Shown here in pieces: positions 44,352 through 53,730 of a stretch of 58,859 nt of DNA. Source of the DNA: Bacillus sp. sid0103. GTDB lineage: Bacteria; Bacillota; Bacilli; Bacillales_B; DSM-18226. Below the pieces are notes generated by a model that saw only the letters and a program-made list of their open reading frames with translations, did not search any database and was not told the DNA's origin. The translations under genes were made by a program, and so were the position numbers. Location of the stretch: NCBI RefSeq assembly GCF_019219025.1, contig NZ_JAHUWN010000037.1:1-58859 (forward strand), read 5' to 3'. The number at the start of each line of letters is the position of its first letter. Positions within the stretch are counted from its first letter, which is position 1.

Positions 44352-45890
44352 CTATATCCTCCTGGACATTTGTGAATTCAAATGTGCTGGTTCTCTGTTT
44401 TGTTGAATTTTTTCATCCGGCCACCATTTGAAGCCATTTTCTGATAATAGGGTATCAGCGGCATCTGGCCCATATGATCCTGAACGATATTCATGAAGCG
44501 GTAACATATTTTCCTCATAAGCATTCAGAATTGGCTGTACCCACTCCCAAGACAATTCAACTTCTTTCCAATGAGCAAAGAATGTGGAATCTCCGATTAA
44601 AGCATCGTAAATCAGCCTTTCATAGGCCTCTGGGACTCCTGAGCTAAAGTTTTCTACATCTTCACAAGAAAAATTAATTCTAACAGGTTCGATTTTCCCG
44701 TTATTCAATGGATTTTTGCTATTTAATTGCAGAGACACATTTTCTTGCGGGCTGATTTCAATTATCAATAAATTAGGCTCCACATTTTGCTGATTATGTT
44801 TATACAGTAGTTTTAAAGTATTTTTAAATTCGATGACGATCCGGGTCGATTTATCCTTCATTCGTTTTCCTGTCCGGATATAGAAAGGGACCCCGCTCCA
44901 AAAAGGATTATCAATCCATATACGAGCTGCCACAAATGTGTCAGTTTGAGAAGAAGGATCTACTCCCGGTTCCTCTTTATAACCGATCACTGGCTTACCA
45001 TCCATCTCTCCGGAAATATACTGGCCACGAACAATATGGGCTTGAATATCCTCTTTTTCTATAGGGCGTATGGCCTCCATTACCTTCCGTTTCTCATTTC
45101 GGATTTCAGTCGCGTTTATCTTATAAGGCAAATCCATGGCGGTCATCATGAGCAATTGCAACATATGATTTTGCACCATATCACGTATCGCACCTGCATG
45201 ATCGTAATAACCGGCTCTTTTTTCAACGCCAACCGTCTCACTTGCGGTGATTTGGATATTCGCAATATGATCTTTGTTCCAAATGGATTGGAGAATCGGG
45301 TTCGCAAATTCCAGAGCCTCAAGGTTCTGAACCATTGGTTTACCCAAGTAATGGTCAATTCGATAAATTTCCTCTTCTTCAAATGCTTGGCTAAGTTTTG
45401 CATTAAGCTCGAGAGCGGATTGGAGGTCATGTCCAAATGGTTTTTCGATGATTAAACGTTTCCATCCACTTGTTGCACCAAGTCCGCTATTTTTTATGTT
45501 TAATGCTATGAGGTCGAAAAATTCAGGTGCAACGGAAAGGTAAAACAGACGATTTTCCGCAATTTGCAGTTCCTCTTCTCTTTGCTTTACCAACTGCAGC
45601 AATTTTTGATAATCCTCTATTTTGTTTGCATCAAACATGCTATAGCGAAAAGCCTCAACAAATTCCCCCATTTCCGTCACATCATGCTCGAGGCGGCGCG
45701 AAAAGGTTAAAATCGATTCTTTTACTTTTTCTTGAAAATCAACATGTGATTGTTCGCCTCTTCCAAGTCCAATTATAGATATTGGTTGAGGTAATTTATT
45801 ATCTATATACAAATTGTAAAGGGCAGGGAATATTTTCCTCTTAGCTAAATCCCCAGTTGCTCCAAATAAGACAAAGGTCATTGATTCCAT
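44352..45890 (-). CDS. zwf: Glucose-6-phosphate 1-dehydrogenase
   Basis: 512 residues. NADP-binding MTFVLFGATGDLAKRKIFPA, active-site RIDHYLGKPMVQNLEALEFA, IRDMVQNHMLQLLMMTAMDL and FYIRTGKRMKDKSTRIVIEF. AAGGAGAAGTAATA precedes the ATG. It produces NADPH and 6-phosphogluconolactone. The neighbouring rpiA and tkt read in the same direction. No pgl is visible in the window, so lactone hydrolysis relies on a gene elsewhere or is spontaneous. Confidence 0.96.
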   Translation of the reverse strand: MESMTFVLFGATGDLAKRKIFPALYNLYIDNKLPQPISIIGLGRGEQSHVDFQEKVKESILTFSRRLEHDVTEMGEFVEAFRYSMFDANKIEDYQKLLQLVKQREEELQIAENRLFYLSVAPEFFDLIALNIKNSGLGATSGWKRLIIEKPFGHDLQSALELNAKLSQAFEEEEIYRIDHYLGKPMVQNLEALEFANPILQSIWNKDHIANIQITASETVGVEKRAGYYDHAGAIRDMVQNHMLQLLMMTAMDLPYKINATEIRNEKRKVMEAIRPIEKEDIQAHIVRGQYISGEMDGKPVIGYKEEPGVDPSSQTDTFVAARIWIDNPFWSGVPFYIRTGKRMKDKSTRIVIEFKNTLKLLYKHNQQNVEPNLLIIEISPQENVSLQLNSKNPLNNGKIEPVRINFSCEDVENFSSGVPEAYERLIYDALIGDSTFFAHWKEVELSWEWVQPILNAYEENMLPLHEYRSGSYGPDAADTLLSENGFKWWPDEKIQQNREPAHLNSQMSRRI

Positions 45891-45993
45891 TATTACTTCT
45901 CCTTATAATTGTGAAATACTTCCTTGAAACTAGAGACTTAGAAGAGAATGCCATAGAGACAACCTAATTTATTTTTTCTCTTCCCGCCCCAAT

Positions 45994-46665
45994 CTATTTT
46001 CGGAAATTAATGCCAATTTCCTTACTTCTATTCAAGGTAATGACGATATCCGCCATTCCAATAAACAGTCCATTTTCAACCACGCCAGGTACCATATTTA
46101 GGTTTCTTTCAAGATCTCTAGGATGCGTAATATCTGGGAAGCCGCAATCAAAAATATAATTACCATTATCTGTTCGAAATGGGATCCCATCTTTTTGCCG
46201 TAAATGCGGACTGCATCCAAGCTCTCGGATATATTTCTTCGTCATTTCATGACCAAAAGGAACGACTTCTACTGGCAGTGGGAAAGCTCCTAATTTATCC
46301 ACCATTTTGTGTGAGTCCGCTACTACAATAAAAGTATTTGCTGCCTTCGCGATTATTTTCTCTCTTAAAAGGGCACCACCGCCTCCTTTAATGAGAGATA
46401 AGTCACGATTTACTTCATCGGCACCATCTATGGCGACATCAATTTGATCAATTTCTTTAAATGAAACAAGTGGGATTCCTACTTGTGTTGCCAATTTTTC
46501 CGTTTGTTTGGAAGTAGGGATTCCTTTAATAGAAAGTCCTTGTTGAACTAATTCTCCAAGCTTAGAAATGGTAAAAAATACAGTGGACCCCGTTCCCAGT
46601 CCAACTATCATTCCATCCTTCACATACTCTGCGGCTCTTTCACCTACTTCTTTTTTTTCATTCAA
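45994..46665 (-). CDS. rpiA: Ribose-5-phosphate isomerase A
   Basis: 223 residues from a TTG at 46665 preceded by AAAGGAGC. RpiA motifs: MIVGLGTGSTVFFTISKLGE, IDVAIDGADEVNRDLSLIKG, GGGALLREKIIAKAAN. It interconverts ribulose 5-phosphate and ribose 5-phosphate. First metabolic gene of the operon, 52 bases after the small stress gene with no terminator between. Confidence 0.94.
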   Translation of the reverse strand: MNEKKEVGERAAEYVKDGMIVGLGTGSTVFFTISKLGELVQQGLSIKGIPTSKQTEKLATQVGIPLVSFKEIDQIDVAIDGADEVNRDLSLIKGGGGALLREKIIAKAANTFIVVADSHKMVDKLGAFPLPVEVVPFGHEMTKKYIRELGCSPHLRQKDGIPFRTDNGNYIFDCGFPDITHPRDLERNLNMVPGVVENGLFIGMADIVITLNRSKEIGINFRK

Positions 46666-46717
46666 GGACTTTTGCTCCTTTCATTTAAGGACTAGATGAT
46701 TTCGAAATTCATTTGTT

Positions 46718-46852
46718 TTAAATTAACCATTGTTTCTCGATTTGTTCCTGTGCAATACGCAAAATTTGTTCTTCAGGTGTATCATTTTTAACGATTACAT
46801 TCGTCAGATAATTTTTACCTTTCAATTGAAGTTTAACAGTCACTTCTACCAT
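46718..46852 (-). CDS. BA3454-family small stress-response protein (copy B)
   Basis: 44 residues: MVEVTVKLQLKGKNYLTNVI, then VKNDTPEEQILRIAQEQIEK and QWLI. GAAGGAAG precedes the ATG. It is homologous to copy A (20582) throughout. It heads the operon containing rpiA, zwf, tkt, gnd, tal and pgi, directly behind a sigma-A promoter flanked by two palindromic operators. Function unknown; stress induction is known only for the family as I recall it and is supported here by the operators. Confidence 0.78.
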   Translation of the reverse strand: MVEVTVKLQLKGKNYLTNVIVKNDTPEEQILRIAQEQIEKQWLI

Positions 46853-46938
46853 ATCTTTCACTTCCTTCAAACTTTAATGTGCTTTAAATAGATAAGAGTA
46901 GATAACTTTTAGTTCTTAAGTTATTTTTAATTCATTAA

Positions 46939-46953
46939 GTTACTTTATGTAAC
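46939..46953. promoter_or_regulatory. Palindromic operator over the start point of the pentose phosphate operon (DUF24-type candidate)
   Basis: GTTAC-TTTAT-GTAAC, perfect 5-bp arms, beginning two bases after the -10 on the minus strand, i.e. across the transcription start. Similar sequences occur before the YodB-like gene (10767) and the hypothetical gene (37319). Confidence 0.6.
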
Positions 46954-46954
46954 C

Positions 46955-46983
46955 ATATTACTTCCTCAAATAATTTTCGTCAA
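46955..46983 (-). promoter_or_regulatory. Sigma-A promoter of the stress gene B / pentose phosphate operon
   Basis: Minus strand TTGACG (46978-46983), exact 17-base spacer, TAATAT (46955-46960). Confidence 0.8.
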
Positions 46984-46991
46984 GCAAAAAT

Positions 46992-47007
46992 ATCTCAGAA
47001 TCGAGAT
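46992..47007. promoter_or_regulatory. MhqR-type operator upstream of the pentose phosphate operon promoter
   Basis: ATCTCAGAATCGAGAT, 13 of 16 matches to the mhqR palindrome with both ATCTC/GAGAT half sites perfect and spacing conserved; eight bases upstream of the -35. Confidence 0.58.
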
Positions 47008-47097
47008 TTTTAATTTTTTTCTTTTTGCAATGTTGTTCAGTTCATCAAAAAAAAACCAACAGAAATACTGTTGACTTCAACTTATCTGAATGATGTC

Positions 47098-47286
47098 CTA
47101 TTTTTTTCGTTTTTCATGCATATACTTCATCCATTTTTTCTGTTTATAACTGCTTATCAAATACCCGACAACTGTGACTGCCGTCAATCCAATGGACAGG
47201 TTCCAAATAATAGCGTTAGAGGCATAACTGCCTGCTGCTATACCTATGATTCCAAGTAAAGTTCCAGCATATAACCTATTTTTCAT
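47098..47286 (-). CDS. Small membrane protein
   Basis: 62 residues: MKNRLYAGTLLGIIGIAAGS, YASNAIIWNLSIGLTAVTVV, then GYLISSYKQKKWMKYMHEKR. Two hydrophobic helices and a basic, cytosolic-type tail. The ribosome binding site is weak (an AAAGGAG lies too far upstream), and an in-frame TGA just before the ATG excludes a longer form. No family recognised. Confidence 0.5.
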   Translation of the reverse strand: MKNRLYAGTLLGIIGIAAGSYASNAIIWNLSIGLTAVTVVGYLISSYKQKKWMKYMHEKRKK

Positions 47287-47374
47287 ATTTCATAGAGCGT
47301 AAATTGGAATTGTCTCCTTTGTTCAATTTTCTTTAACTCTTCTAATTTTAGTGGTGCATTTAAAAATTGAGCTG

Positions 47375-47412
47375 CACCTCCATTGTTAGACACAAAACTA
47401 ACAATGGAGGTG
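47375..47412. repeat. Perfect 15-bp inverted repeat containing a ribosome binding site
   Basis: CACCTCCATTGTTAG / CTAACAATGGAGGTG with an 8-base loop, followed by AAGTTTTTT. It could be a terminator on the plus strand, or it could hide the GGAGGTG of the short ORF that follows. No plus-strand gene ends upstream of it. Confidence 0.6.
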
Positions 47413-47634
47413 AAGTTTTTTATAAAACTTGTATTAGTACCTAATTCTAATCATGATAAATTATTTAAAAAATCGCGACTAAATAAAAGTGAAATACTGA
47501 TTACATCTAATAATTCTTCTTTGTTAAAGAAAATGATTAAAGAAAATTTTGGAATAATGCCAATCTACGATTATTCTTTAAAAGATCATCCTGAGATTTT
47601 AAATGGAGAATTAAAAATGATTCCGATAGCCTAG
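47413..47634 (+). CDS. Short hypothetical ORF
   Basis: The frame open to 47634 reads KLVLVPNSNHDKLFKKSRLN, KSEILITSNNSSLLKKMIKE and NFGIMPIYDYSLKDHPEILN. A GGAGGTG lies at the left edge but inside a 15-bp hairpin, and no ATG/GTG/TTG is well placed; TTG in CTTGTA (about 47430) is possible. Unrecognised; it may be a gene fragment. Confidence 0.3.
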   Translation, partial: KFFIKLVLVPNSNHDKLFKKSRLNKSEILITSNNSSLLKKMIKENFGIMPIYDYSLKDHPEILNGELKMIPIA

Positions 47635-47650
47635 AAAGATATAGCAATAT

Positions 47651-47697
47651 AAAAAAAGCAGGTGACGGAGCGATTATCAGCAACGTACCTGCTTTTC
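47651..47697. terminator. Hairpin terminator
   Basis: AAAAAAAGCAGGT pairs with ACCTGCTTTT around a 22-base loop. Confidence 0.6.
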
Positions 47698-47868
47698 TCT
47701 GAATTTCCACTGCTTAGATATTTGCATGCTTTCCCTCTTTTTGTGAATATTCAGAATTATTATAATACAAATCCTTTATTCAGATGTTCTTTTGTTTTAT
47801 AAACTTATAAAGACGTACTTTCTTTCAAATTCATTCTTCCAATTGTTACATTTCCCCGCCAAAGCTAT

Positions 47869-47945
47869 GGCTGGAGAGGAAGGTCGATGGACTATGGTGT
47901 GTTAGAGCCCATCCGTTAGTCTGACTCCAACGACCACGGTGCAAC
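47869..47945 (+). mobile_element. Solo left-end fragment of an IS110-family element
   Basis: GGCTGGAGAGGAAGGTCGAT and the following 55 bases are nearly identical to 50715-50791, the start of the structured non-coding left end of the IS110 copy there. The match stops within the GGTGCA element; no transposase follows. Confidence 0.8.
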
Positions 47946-47963
47946 TTTCTTTCAAAGCCACAA

Positions 47964-48004
47964 AAGGCAGAGACATATTTTACATATCAAATATGTCCCT
48001 GCCT
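47964..48004 (+). terminator. Terminator-like hairpin before fbp
   Basis: AGGCAGAGACATATT pairs with AATATGTCCCTGCCT (one bulge), then CTGATTTTATT. No gene ends immediately upstream. Confidence 0.5.
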
Positions 48005-48210
48005 CTGATTTTATTGACTTTAACCTCTACAACCTAAATATAATTTCATGAGTGGGCTACTTAGGGTATCGTTGATAGTAAATAACCATCAAAAAAAGGG
48101 CCTGTGTTAAATAATTTCTTTTCAATTGAGTTTTCTTATAACATGTAAGTATTAAACGCAATCTTCAAGATAAAAATAAATGAAGAAATTATAAAGGAGA
48201 TACCATAAAG

Positions 48211-50169
48211 TTGAACACAAAATTCTTAGATTTACTGGCTCATAATTATGATAGTGAAGAAAAAGTGGTAACTGAGATTATTAATCTTGAAGCCATCCTC
48301 AATCTGCCAAAGGGGACTGAGCATTTTGTCAGTGATTTACACGGGGAGTATCATGCTTTTCAACATGTGCTAAGGAATGGTTCGGGTAGAGTAAAAGAGA
48401 AAATTAAAGACCTTTTTCAAGATGAACTATCTGATACAGAACTTAATGAATTTGCGACATTAGTTTATTATCCTGAAGAAAAATTAAAGTTAATTAGAGA
48501 TAAGTGTGGTAATAAACAAGAATTACTCCAATGGTACACAGAAACCATTGACCATATGATTAAGCTCATTTCCTATGCCTCTTCTAAATATACACGCACA
48601 AAATTACGTAAAGCATTGCCTGAGCAGTTTGTTTATATTATAGAAGAGCTACTATACAAAACGGATGAATCCACAAATAAGAAACAATATTATACAAAAA
48701 TTGTTCAGCAAATTATTTCTCTTGGTCAGGCAGATAAGCTCATTACAGGTCTGGCTTATACGACTCAGAGGTTGGTAGTCGACCATCTTCATGTGGTGGG
48801 AGATATTTATGATCGCGGACCTGATCCTGATAAAATTATGGATACACTCATTCATTATCATTCTGTTGATATTCAATGGGGAAATCATGATGTTCTATGG
48901 ATCGGTGCCTTTGCTGGATCAAAGGTTTGTCTAGCTAATATTATTCGTATCTGTGCCAGGTACGACAATTTAAGTATTATTGAAGATGTGTATGGAATCA
49001 ATCTTATACCACTTCTTAATCTTGCGGAAAAGAACTATGAGGACAATCCAGCATTTAGACCCAAGAGCCTTTCAGATAAAAAAAAGTCTGATCAAGAACT
49101 ATTACAAATTACAAAAATGCATCAAGCGATAGCAATGATTCAGTTTAAGCTTGAAATGCCAATCATAAAGAGACGCCCGTATTTTAAAATGTCAGAAAGA
49201 CTTTTACTTGAGAAAATTGATTATGACAAAAACGAAATAACACTGAATGGGAAAACTTACCAACTGGAAAATACTTGCTTTGCAACCATTAATCCGGAAC
49301 AACCTGGTGAATTATTGGATGAAGAAGAGCAAGTTATGAACAGACTATTGTTTTCTGTCCAGCATTCGGAAAAGTTGGCCAGACATATGAATTTTCTTAT
49401 GAAGAAAGGCAGTCTTTATTTGAAATATAATGGGAACTTATTAATACATGGCTGCATTCCACTTGATGAAAACGGAAAAATGGAAAAAATGGTTATTGAA
49501 AATAATACCTATTCATGTCGTGATTTACTTGATATTTTTGAACATTATTTACGACATGCTTTTGCACATCCTGAAGAGATAGATGATCTCGCAACAGATA
49601 TGGTCTGGTATTTATGGACAGGAGAATATTCATCATTATTTGGGAAAAGAGCCATGACGACCTTTGAAAGGTATTTCATTAAGGACAAAGAAACCCATGA
49701 GGAGATTAAGAACCCATACTACCATTTACGTGAAAAAGAGGAAATCTGCCGTAAAATTTTAGCAGAATTTAATCTTAATCCTGATGAAGGTCATATCATA
49801 AATGGCCACACACCCGTTAGAGAAATTAAAGGAGAGAATCCAATAAAAGCAAACGGAAAGATGATTGTCATTGATGGAGGATTTTCCAAGGATTATCAAT
49901 CAACAACTGGTATTGCTGGATACACTTTATTATATAATTCCTACGGTATGCAACTTGTCGCCCATGAAAAGTTTAATTCAAAAAAAGATGTCCTACTAAA
50001 TGGGTCAGATGTTTTATCAGTAAAGAGAGTGGTGGATAGAAAACTCGAGAGGAAAAAGGTTCTAGAAACGAATGAGGGACAGCGATTATTACAGAATATA
50101 TCTGTTTTAAAAAGTCTGATGGAATATCGCTGTATGAGTTTAGACCAATCATTACAATCGAATGGTTAA
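48211..50169 (+). CDS. fbp: Fructose-1,6-bisphosphatase, class III
   Basis: 652 residues from a TTG at 48211 with AAAGGAGA ten bases upstream. Class III FBPases (Firmicutes type) are metallophosphatases: [72 protein letters not shown] and [20 protein letters not shown]. It hydrolyses fructose 1,6-bisphosphate, supplying fructose 6-phosphate for gluconeogenesis and for pgi/tkt/tal. It is divergent from the pentose phosphate operon and separated from it by IS debris. Confidence 0.95.
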   Translation: MNTKFLDLLAHNYDSEEKVVTEIINLEAILNLPKGTEHFVSDLHGEYHAFQHVLRNGSGRVKEKIKDLFQDELSDTELNEFATLVYYPEEKLKLIRDKCGNKQELLQWYTETIDHMIKLISYASSKYTRTKLRKALPEQFVYIIEELLYKTDESTNKKQYYTKIVQQIISLGQADKLITGLAYTTQRLVVDHLHVVGDIYDRGPDPDKIMDTLIHYHSVDIQWGNHDVLWIGAFAGSKVCLANIIRICARYDNLSIIEDVYGINLIPLLNLAEKNYEDNPAFRPKSLSDKKKSDQELLQITKMHQAIAMIQFKLEMPIIKRRPYFKMSERLLLEKIDYDKNEITLNGKTYQLENTCFATINPEQPGELLDEEEQVMNRLLFSVQHSEKLARHMNFLMKKGSLYLKYNGNLLIHGCIPLDENGKMEKMVIENNTYSCRDLLDIFEHYLRHAFAHPEEIDDLATDMVWYLWTGEYSSLFGKRAMTTFERYFIKDKETHEEIKNPYYHLREKEEICRKILAEFNLNPDEGHIINGHTPVREIKGENPIKANGKMIVIDGGFSKDYQSTTGIAGYTLLYNSYGMQLVAHEKFNSKKDVLLNGSDVLSVKRVVDRKLERKKVLETNEGQRLLQNISVLKSLMEYRCMSLDQSLQSNG

Positions 50170-50714
50170 AGACTCTATTTAAACATAAATGCTTAATGCC
50201 ATGACAATTTCAAATTAGAGTGTTGATGGGAATTTAGTCTTGGTAAGCATCTTGGGTTTATAATAATTTTTGAAGGTAGAAACAAATCTAACTCGTTGTT
50301 TTTACCTTCTATTTTTTGCACAATTTTGCTCTCTTGTTATATCTATCATTTAAGAATCCCTTCGTTTGTGGAGTGGGCTAATTAGCTCACTTTAATAGAT
50401 AAAAAATTTTTATCTTCTTTCAAAAAAGTAAAATACCTTTAGGTGCTGTCTCTTTACCATTTTGATAAAATGAGCATTTTTCAAAATTAGCTTAAGTACA
50501 ATTCTTCAGAAACTCCTCAATAATTTAAAATAAAATATCCAATTATCTTATAAAGAGTTATTCAATAAAATGCCACGTTAGTTCAAAAAGAAAGAGCTGC
50601 ACGATGACAGCTCAGATCTTAAACTAAAGCACCCATTAGCCATCCATGAATCGCTAAAAACAGCTCTTCACACAAAGAATGAAAATGTTTTTAAACCGTC
50701 AATACTGATTCTAC
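50170..50714. other. Intergenic with IS debris
   Basis: It contains TTAAGTACAATTCTTCA (50492-50508), repeated after the second IS110 copy (53846-53862), and GGTGCTGTCTCTTTACC near 50441, which looks like an IS end. GAATGAAAATG...TTAAACC (50678-50698) recurs upstream of the second IS copy (52269-52291), marking the probable left boundary of these elements. No gene. Confidence 0.45.
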
Positions 50715-50859
50715 GGCTGGAGAGGAAGGTCGATGAACTATGGTGCGTTAGAGCCCATCCGTTAGTCTGACTCCAACGACCATGGTGCACCACTGACTGT
50801 AGCTCCCTAACGGGAAGCACACATGGTAGATTAATCCTATTCTGGTTGCTGCACCAGCC
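50715..50859 (+). ncRNA. Probable IS110 bridge-RNA locus (copy 1)
   Basis: The non-coding left end upstream of the transposase folds with GGCTGG (50715-50720)/CCAGCC (50854-50859) as outer stem, a first loop closed by GGTCG (50728)/CGACC (50777), and a second region bounded by GGTGCA (50784)/TGCACC (50850) containing CTCCCTAACGGGAAG. IS110 recombinases are known to use such left-end RNAs to guide target and donor choice. The same architecture with sequence changes is present in copy 2. Transcription is not shown here. Confidence 0.6.
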
Positions 50860-50887
50860 TCCAATAATATTCAGTGCCGTAGAAAGG

Positions 50888-52112
50888 ATGTTTTCAATGG
50901 AAGTAGTCATTGAAAGAGCATGTGGTATGGATGTTCATAAAGACAACATTACTGCACAAGGAAAGGAGGTTCAAACGTTTTCTACCAAAACAGTTTTTCT
51001 TTTAAAACTGCTCGATTGGATCAAACAACATCAATGTACTCATGTTGCCATGGAGAGTACGAGTGTTTATTGGAAACCAATTGTTAATTTACTAGAAGCT
51101 GAAGATATTGAGTTATTAGTTGTAAATGCACAACACATGAAGGCTGTCCCCCGGACGTAAAACAGATGTTAAGGATGCAGAATGGATTGCCAAACTTCTT
51201 CGTCATGGACTGTTGAAAGCTAGTTACATTCCAGATCGTAATCAACGGGAACTACGTAACTCGTTCGATATCGTCGGAGTATCATTGAGGAACGTGCAAG
51301 ACAAATCAATCGAATCCAAAAGGTATTAGAAGGAGCGAACATTAAATTGGGTTCAGTTGTTTTAGACGTTTTGGGTGTTTCAGCTCGAGATATGCTTGAC
51401 GCTATTGCCGAAGGCGAAGAGGATCCTGAAAAACTAGCAAACTTTGCACGTCGCTCAATGAAAAAGAAGAAAGAAGAAAGATGAACTGGAACTCGCACTT
51501 AAAGGCTATATCCAATCCCATCAACGTCTAATGTTAAAAACGATTTTAAGACATATTGACTTTTTCACTGAAGAGATTGAGATGCTCGATCAAGAAGTAG
51601 CGAAAAGAGTACGTACCTCCCAAGAAGATGCGGAACGATTAGATTCTATTCCTGGTATTGCCACCAGGATGGCTGAGCAAATTTTGGCTGAAATCGGAAC
51701 TGATATTAAGAAACAATTCCCAAGTGCAGCCCATATGTGTTCCTGGGCAGGTTTGGTTCCTGGACAAAACGAAAGTGCCGGGAAAAGGAAATCAGCTAAA
51801 ACCAAAAAAGGAAATAAATATTTGAGATCAGCATTAACTGAAGCAGCTCATTCAGTAAAAGGTTCGAAGAACTATCTCGGTGCACTTTATAGGCGTACCG
51901 CATCACGAAAAGGCAAAAAGCGAGCCGGAATAGTGGTCGCACATGCCATGTTACGTATCTCTTATTATCTCTTAACACGAAAAGAAATGTATGTAGACTT
52001 AGGCAAAGACTACTTTGATAAACAGAGACAGCAATCCATTGTTCGGCATTCACTACGAAGACTTGAAAGTTTAGGATACTCAGTTACTTTACAAGAACCA
52101 GAAGCATCTTAA
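50888..52112 (+). pseudogene. IS110-family transposase, copy 1, frameshifted
   Basis: The start MEVVIERACGMDVHKDNITA and AMESTSVYWKPIVNLLEAED are intact. An extra C in the run at about 51150 (GCTGTCCCCCGG), a missing base at about 51254 (CGTAACTCG for CGTGAACTCG) and an indel at about 51475 then break the frame. The C-terminal part (LDSIPGIATRMAEQILAEIG, SWAGLVPGQNESAGKRKSAK) is open to 52112. Similar throughout to copy 2. The element right end probably lies at TATTTTCAGGATAG (about 52222-52235). Confidence 0.88.
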
Positions 52113-52235
52113 TCTATTCAACTCGATTCCAAAGATCAATGAATTAGGCGCTCTCCTCTTTTTTAAAAATGAATGAGCTGCGTCTTCTTTAGTATTGCCT
52201 TTTTTCTGAGTTACAGAAGTTTATTTTCAGGATAG

Positions 52236-52325
52236 ACAACCATGCCGCGCTGCGGCACCATCAAATGAATGAAAATGGTTCTTAAACCCGTCTAGTTTTT
52301 ATTATACCTGTCAATCCTTTTTATA
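52236..52325. other. Spacer between the two IS110 copies
   Basis: It holds a G+C-rich hairpin GCCGC-GCT-GCGGC (52244-52256), then GAATGAAAATGGTT, the probable left boundary of copy 2. Confidence 0.5.
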
Positions 52326-52469
52326 GGCTGGCGAAGGAAGGTCGTTAAACTATGGTGCCTCGAGCCCGCATGGTAGACTGATTTTTAACGACCAGGTGCA
52401 CCACAAATTGTCGCTCCCTCACGGGAAGCACGCTGGATAGATTAATCTTATATGGTTGTTGCACCAGCC
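52326..52469 (+). ncRNA. Probable IS110 bridge-RNA locus (copy 2)
   Basis: Same architecture as copy 1: outer GGCTGG (52326)/CCAGCC (52464); first loop closed by a longer stem GGTCGTTAAA (52340)/TTTAACGACC (52384); second region GGTGCA (52395)/TGCACC (52460) with CTCCCTCACGGGAAG. Stems are kept while loop sequences differ from copy 1, as expected if the loops carry the guide segments. Confidence 0.6.
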
Positions 52470-52504
52470 TTAATTTACTTCAGCCCGTAGGAAGGAAGAT
52501 AATA

Positions 52505-53730
52505 ATGGATGTTATTAATGAACGATGTTGTGGATTAGATATTCACAAGAAAAGCATTACGGCGTGTGCCATTACTCCAAAAGGAAAGGAGATTCAAACA
52601 TTTGGTACTATGACACATGATCTGATTAAATTAATAGATTGGATTAAAAGTAAATGTTGTTCTCACGCTGCTATGGAAAGTACCGGTGTTTATTGGAAAC
52701 CAATATACAACCTTCTCGAATAAGAAGACATTCAACCCATGGTTGTCAACGCTGCTCACATCAAAGCTGTCCCAGGACGAAAAACCGATGTAAAAGATGC
52801 AGAATGGATCGCAAAATTGCTTCGTCACGGTCTTCTTCAACACAGCTACATTCCAAATCGAGATCAAAGAGAATTACGGGAACTAGTTCGATACCGCCGA
52901 AGTCTTATAGAAGAAAGAGCAAGAGAAATAAGTAGAATGCAGAAAGTGTTGGAAGGTGCTAATATAAAACTTTCTTCCGTTGCAACAGACATTATGGGTG
53001 TATCCGGACGATCAATGATTGAGGGGATCATCAATGGGATCGAAGATCCACAAGTATTAGCTGGAATGGCAAAAAGAAGTATGAAAATGAAAAAGGATGA
53101 TTTGGAACGTGCCTTACTCGGATCCGTCGGACTCCATCAAAAAATGATGTTAAAAACACAGCTTTCACATATCGACTTTTTGGACCAACAAATCAAAATG
53201 TTAAGTGAAGAAGTCCAGCAACGCATGCAACCTTATGAAGAAGATATTGAATTACTAGATTCAATTCCAGGTATAGGTAGAAGCCATGCGGAACAACTTT
53301 TGGCTGAAATAGGACTAGGAAGAGAAATTGCGGGGCAATTTCCTACAGCCGCCCATTTATGTTCATGGGCTGGGATGGTTCCGGGTAATAACGAAAGTGC
53401 TGAAAAAAAAAGTCCGGTAAAACGAGAAAAGGTAATAAAAAGTTACGAGCGGCACTGGTGGAAGCAGCACATTCAGCAGCAAAAACGAAAAACACTTATC
53501 TTTCTTCTCAATATCAACGCTTGGCGGCGAGAATTGGAAAAAAACGTGCGGCAGTAGCAGTTGGACATACCATTTTAACCATTGTTTATCATTTGTTAAA
53601 CAAAAGACAATTTTATGTTGAGTTGGGTGCAGACTACTTTGATCGACGAAAAAAAGAAATAGTGATTAAACAATCTATTAAACGGCTAGAGGTACTTGGC
53701 TGTAAGGTAACGGTTGAAGCTATAGCATAA
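52505..53730 (+). pseudogene. IS110-family transposase, copy 2, disrupted
   Basis: Begins MDVINERCCGLDIHKKSITA; AMESTGVYWKPIYNLLE is followed by an in-frame TAA (52721-52723). The frame then continues (MVVNAAHIKAVPGRKTDVKD, AEWIAKLLRHGLLQHSYIPN, LLDSIPGIGRSHAEQLLAEI, CSWAGMVPGNNESAEKK) until an indel in the A run near 53410. Beyond that the C-terminus resumes in another frame (VEAAHSAAKTKNTYLSSQYQ to VTVEAIA). One stop and one frameshift make it inactive as read. Confidence 0.87.
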
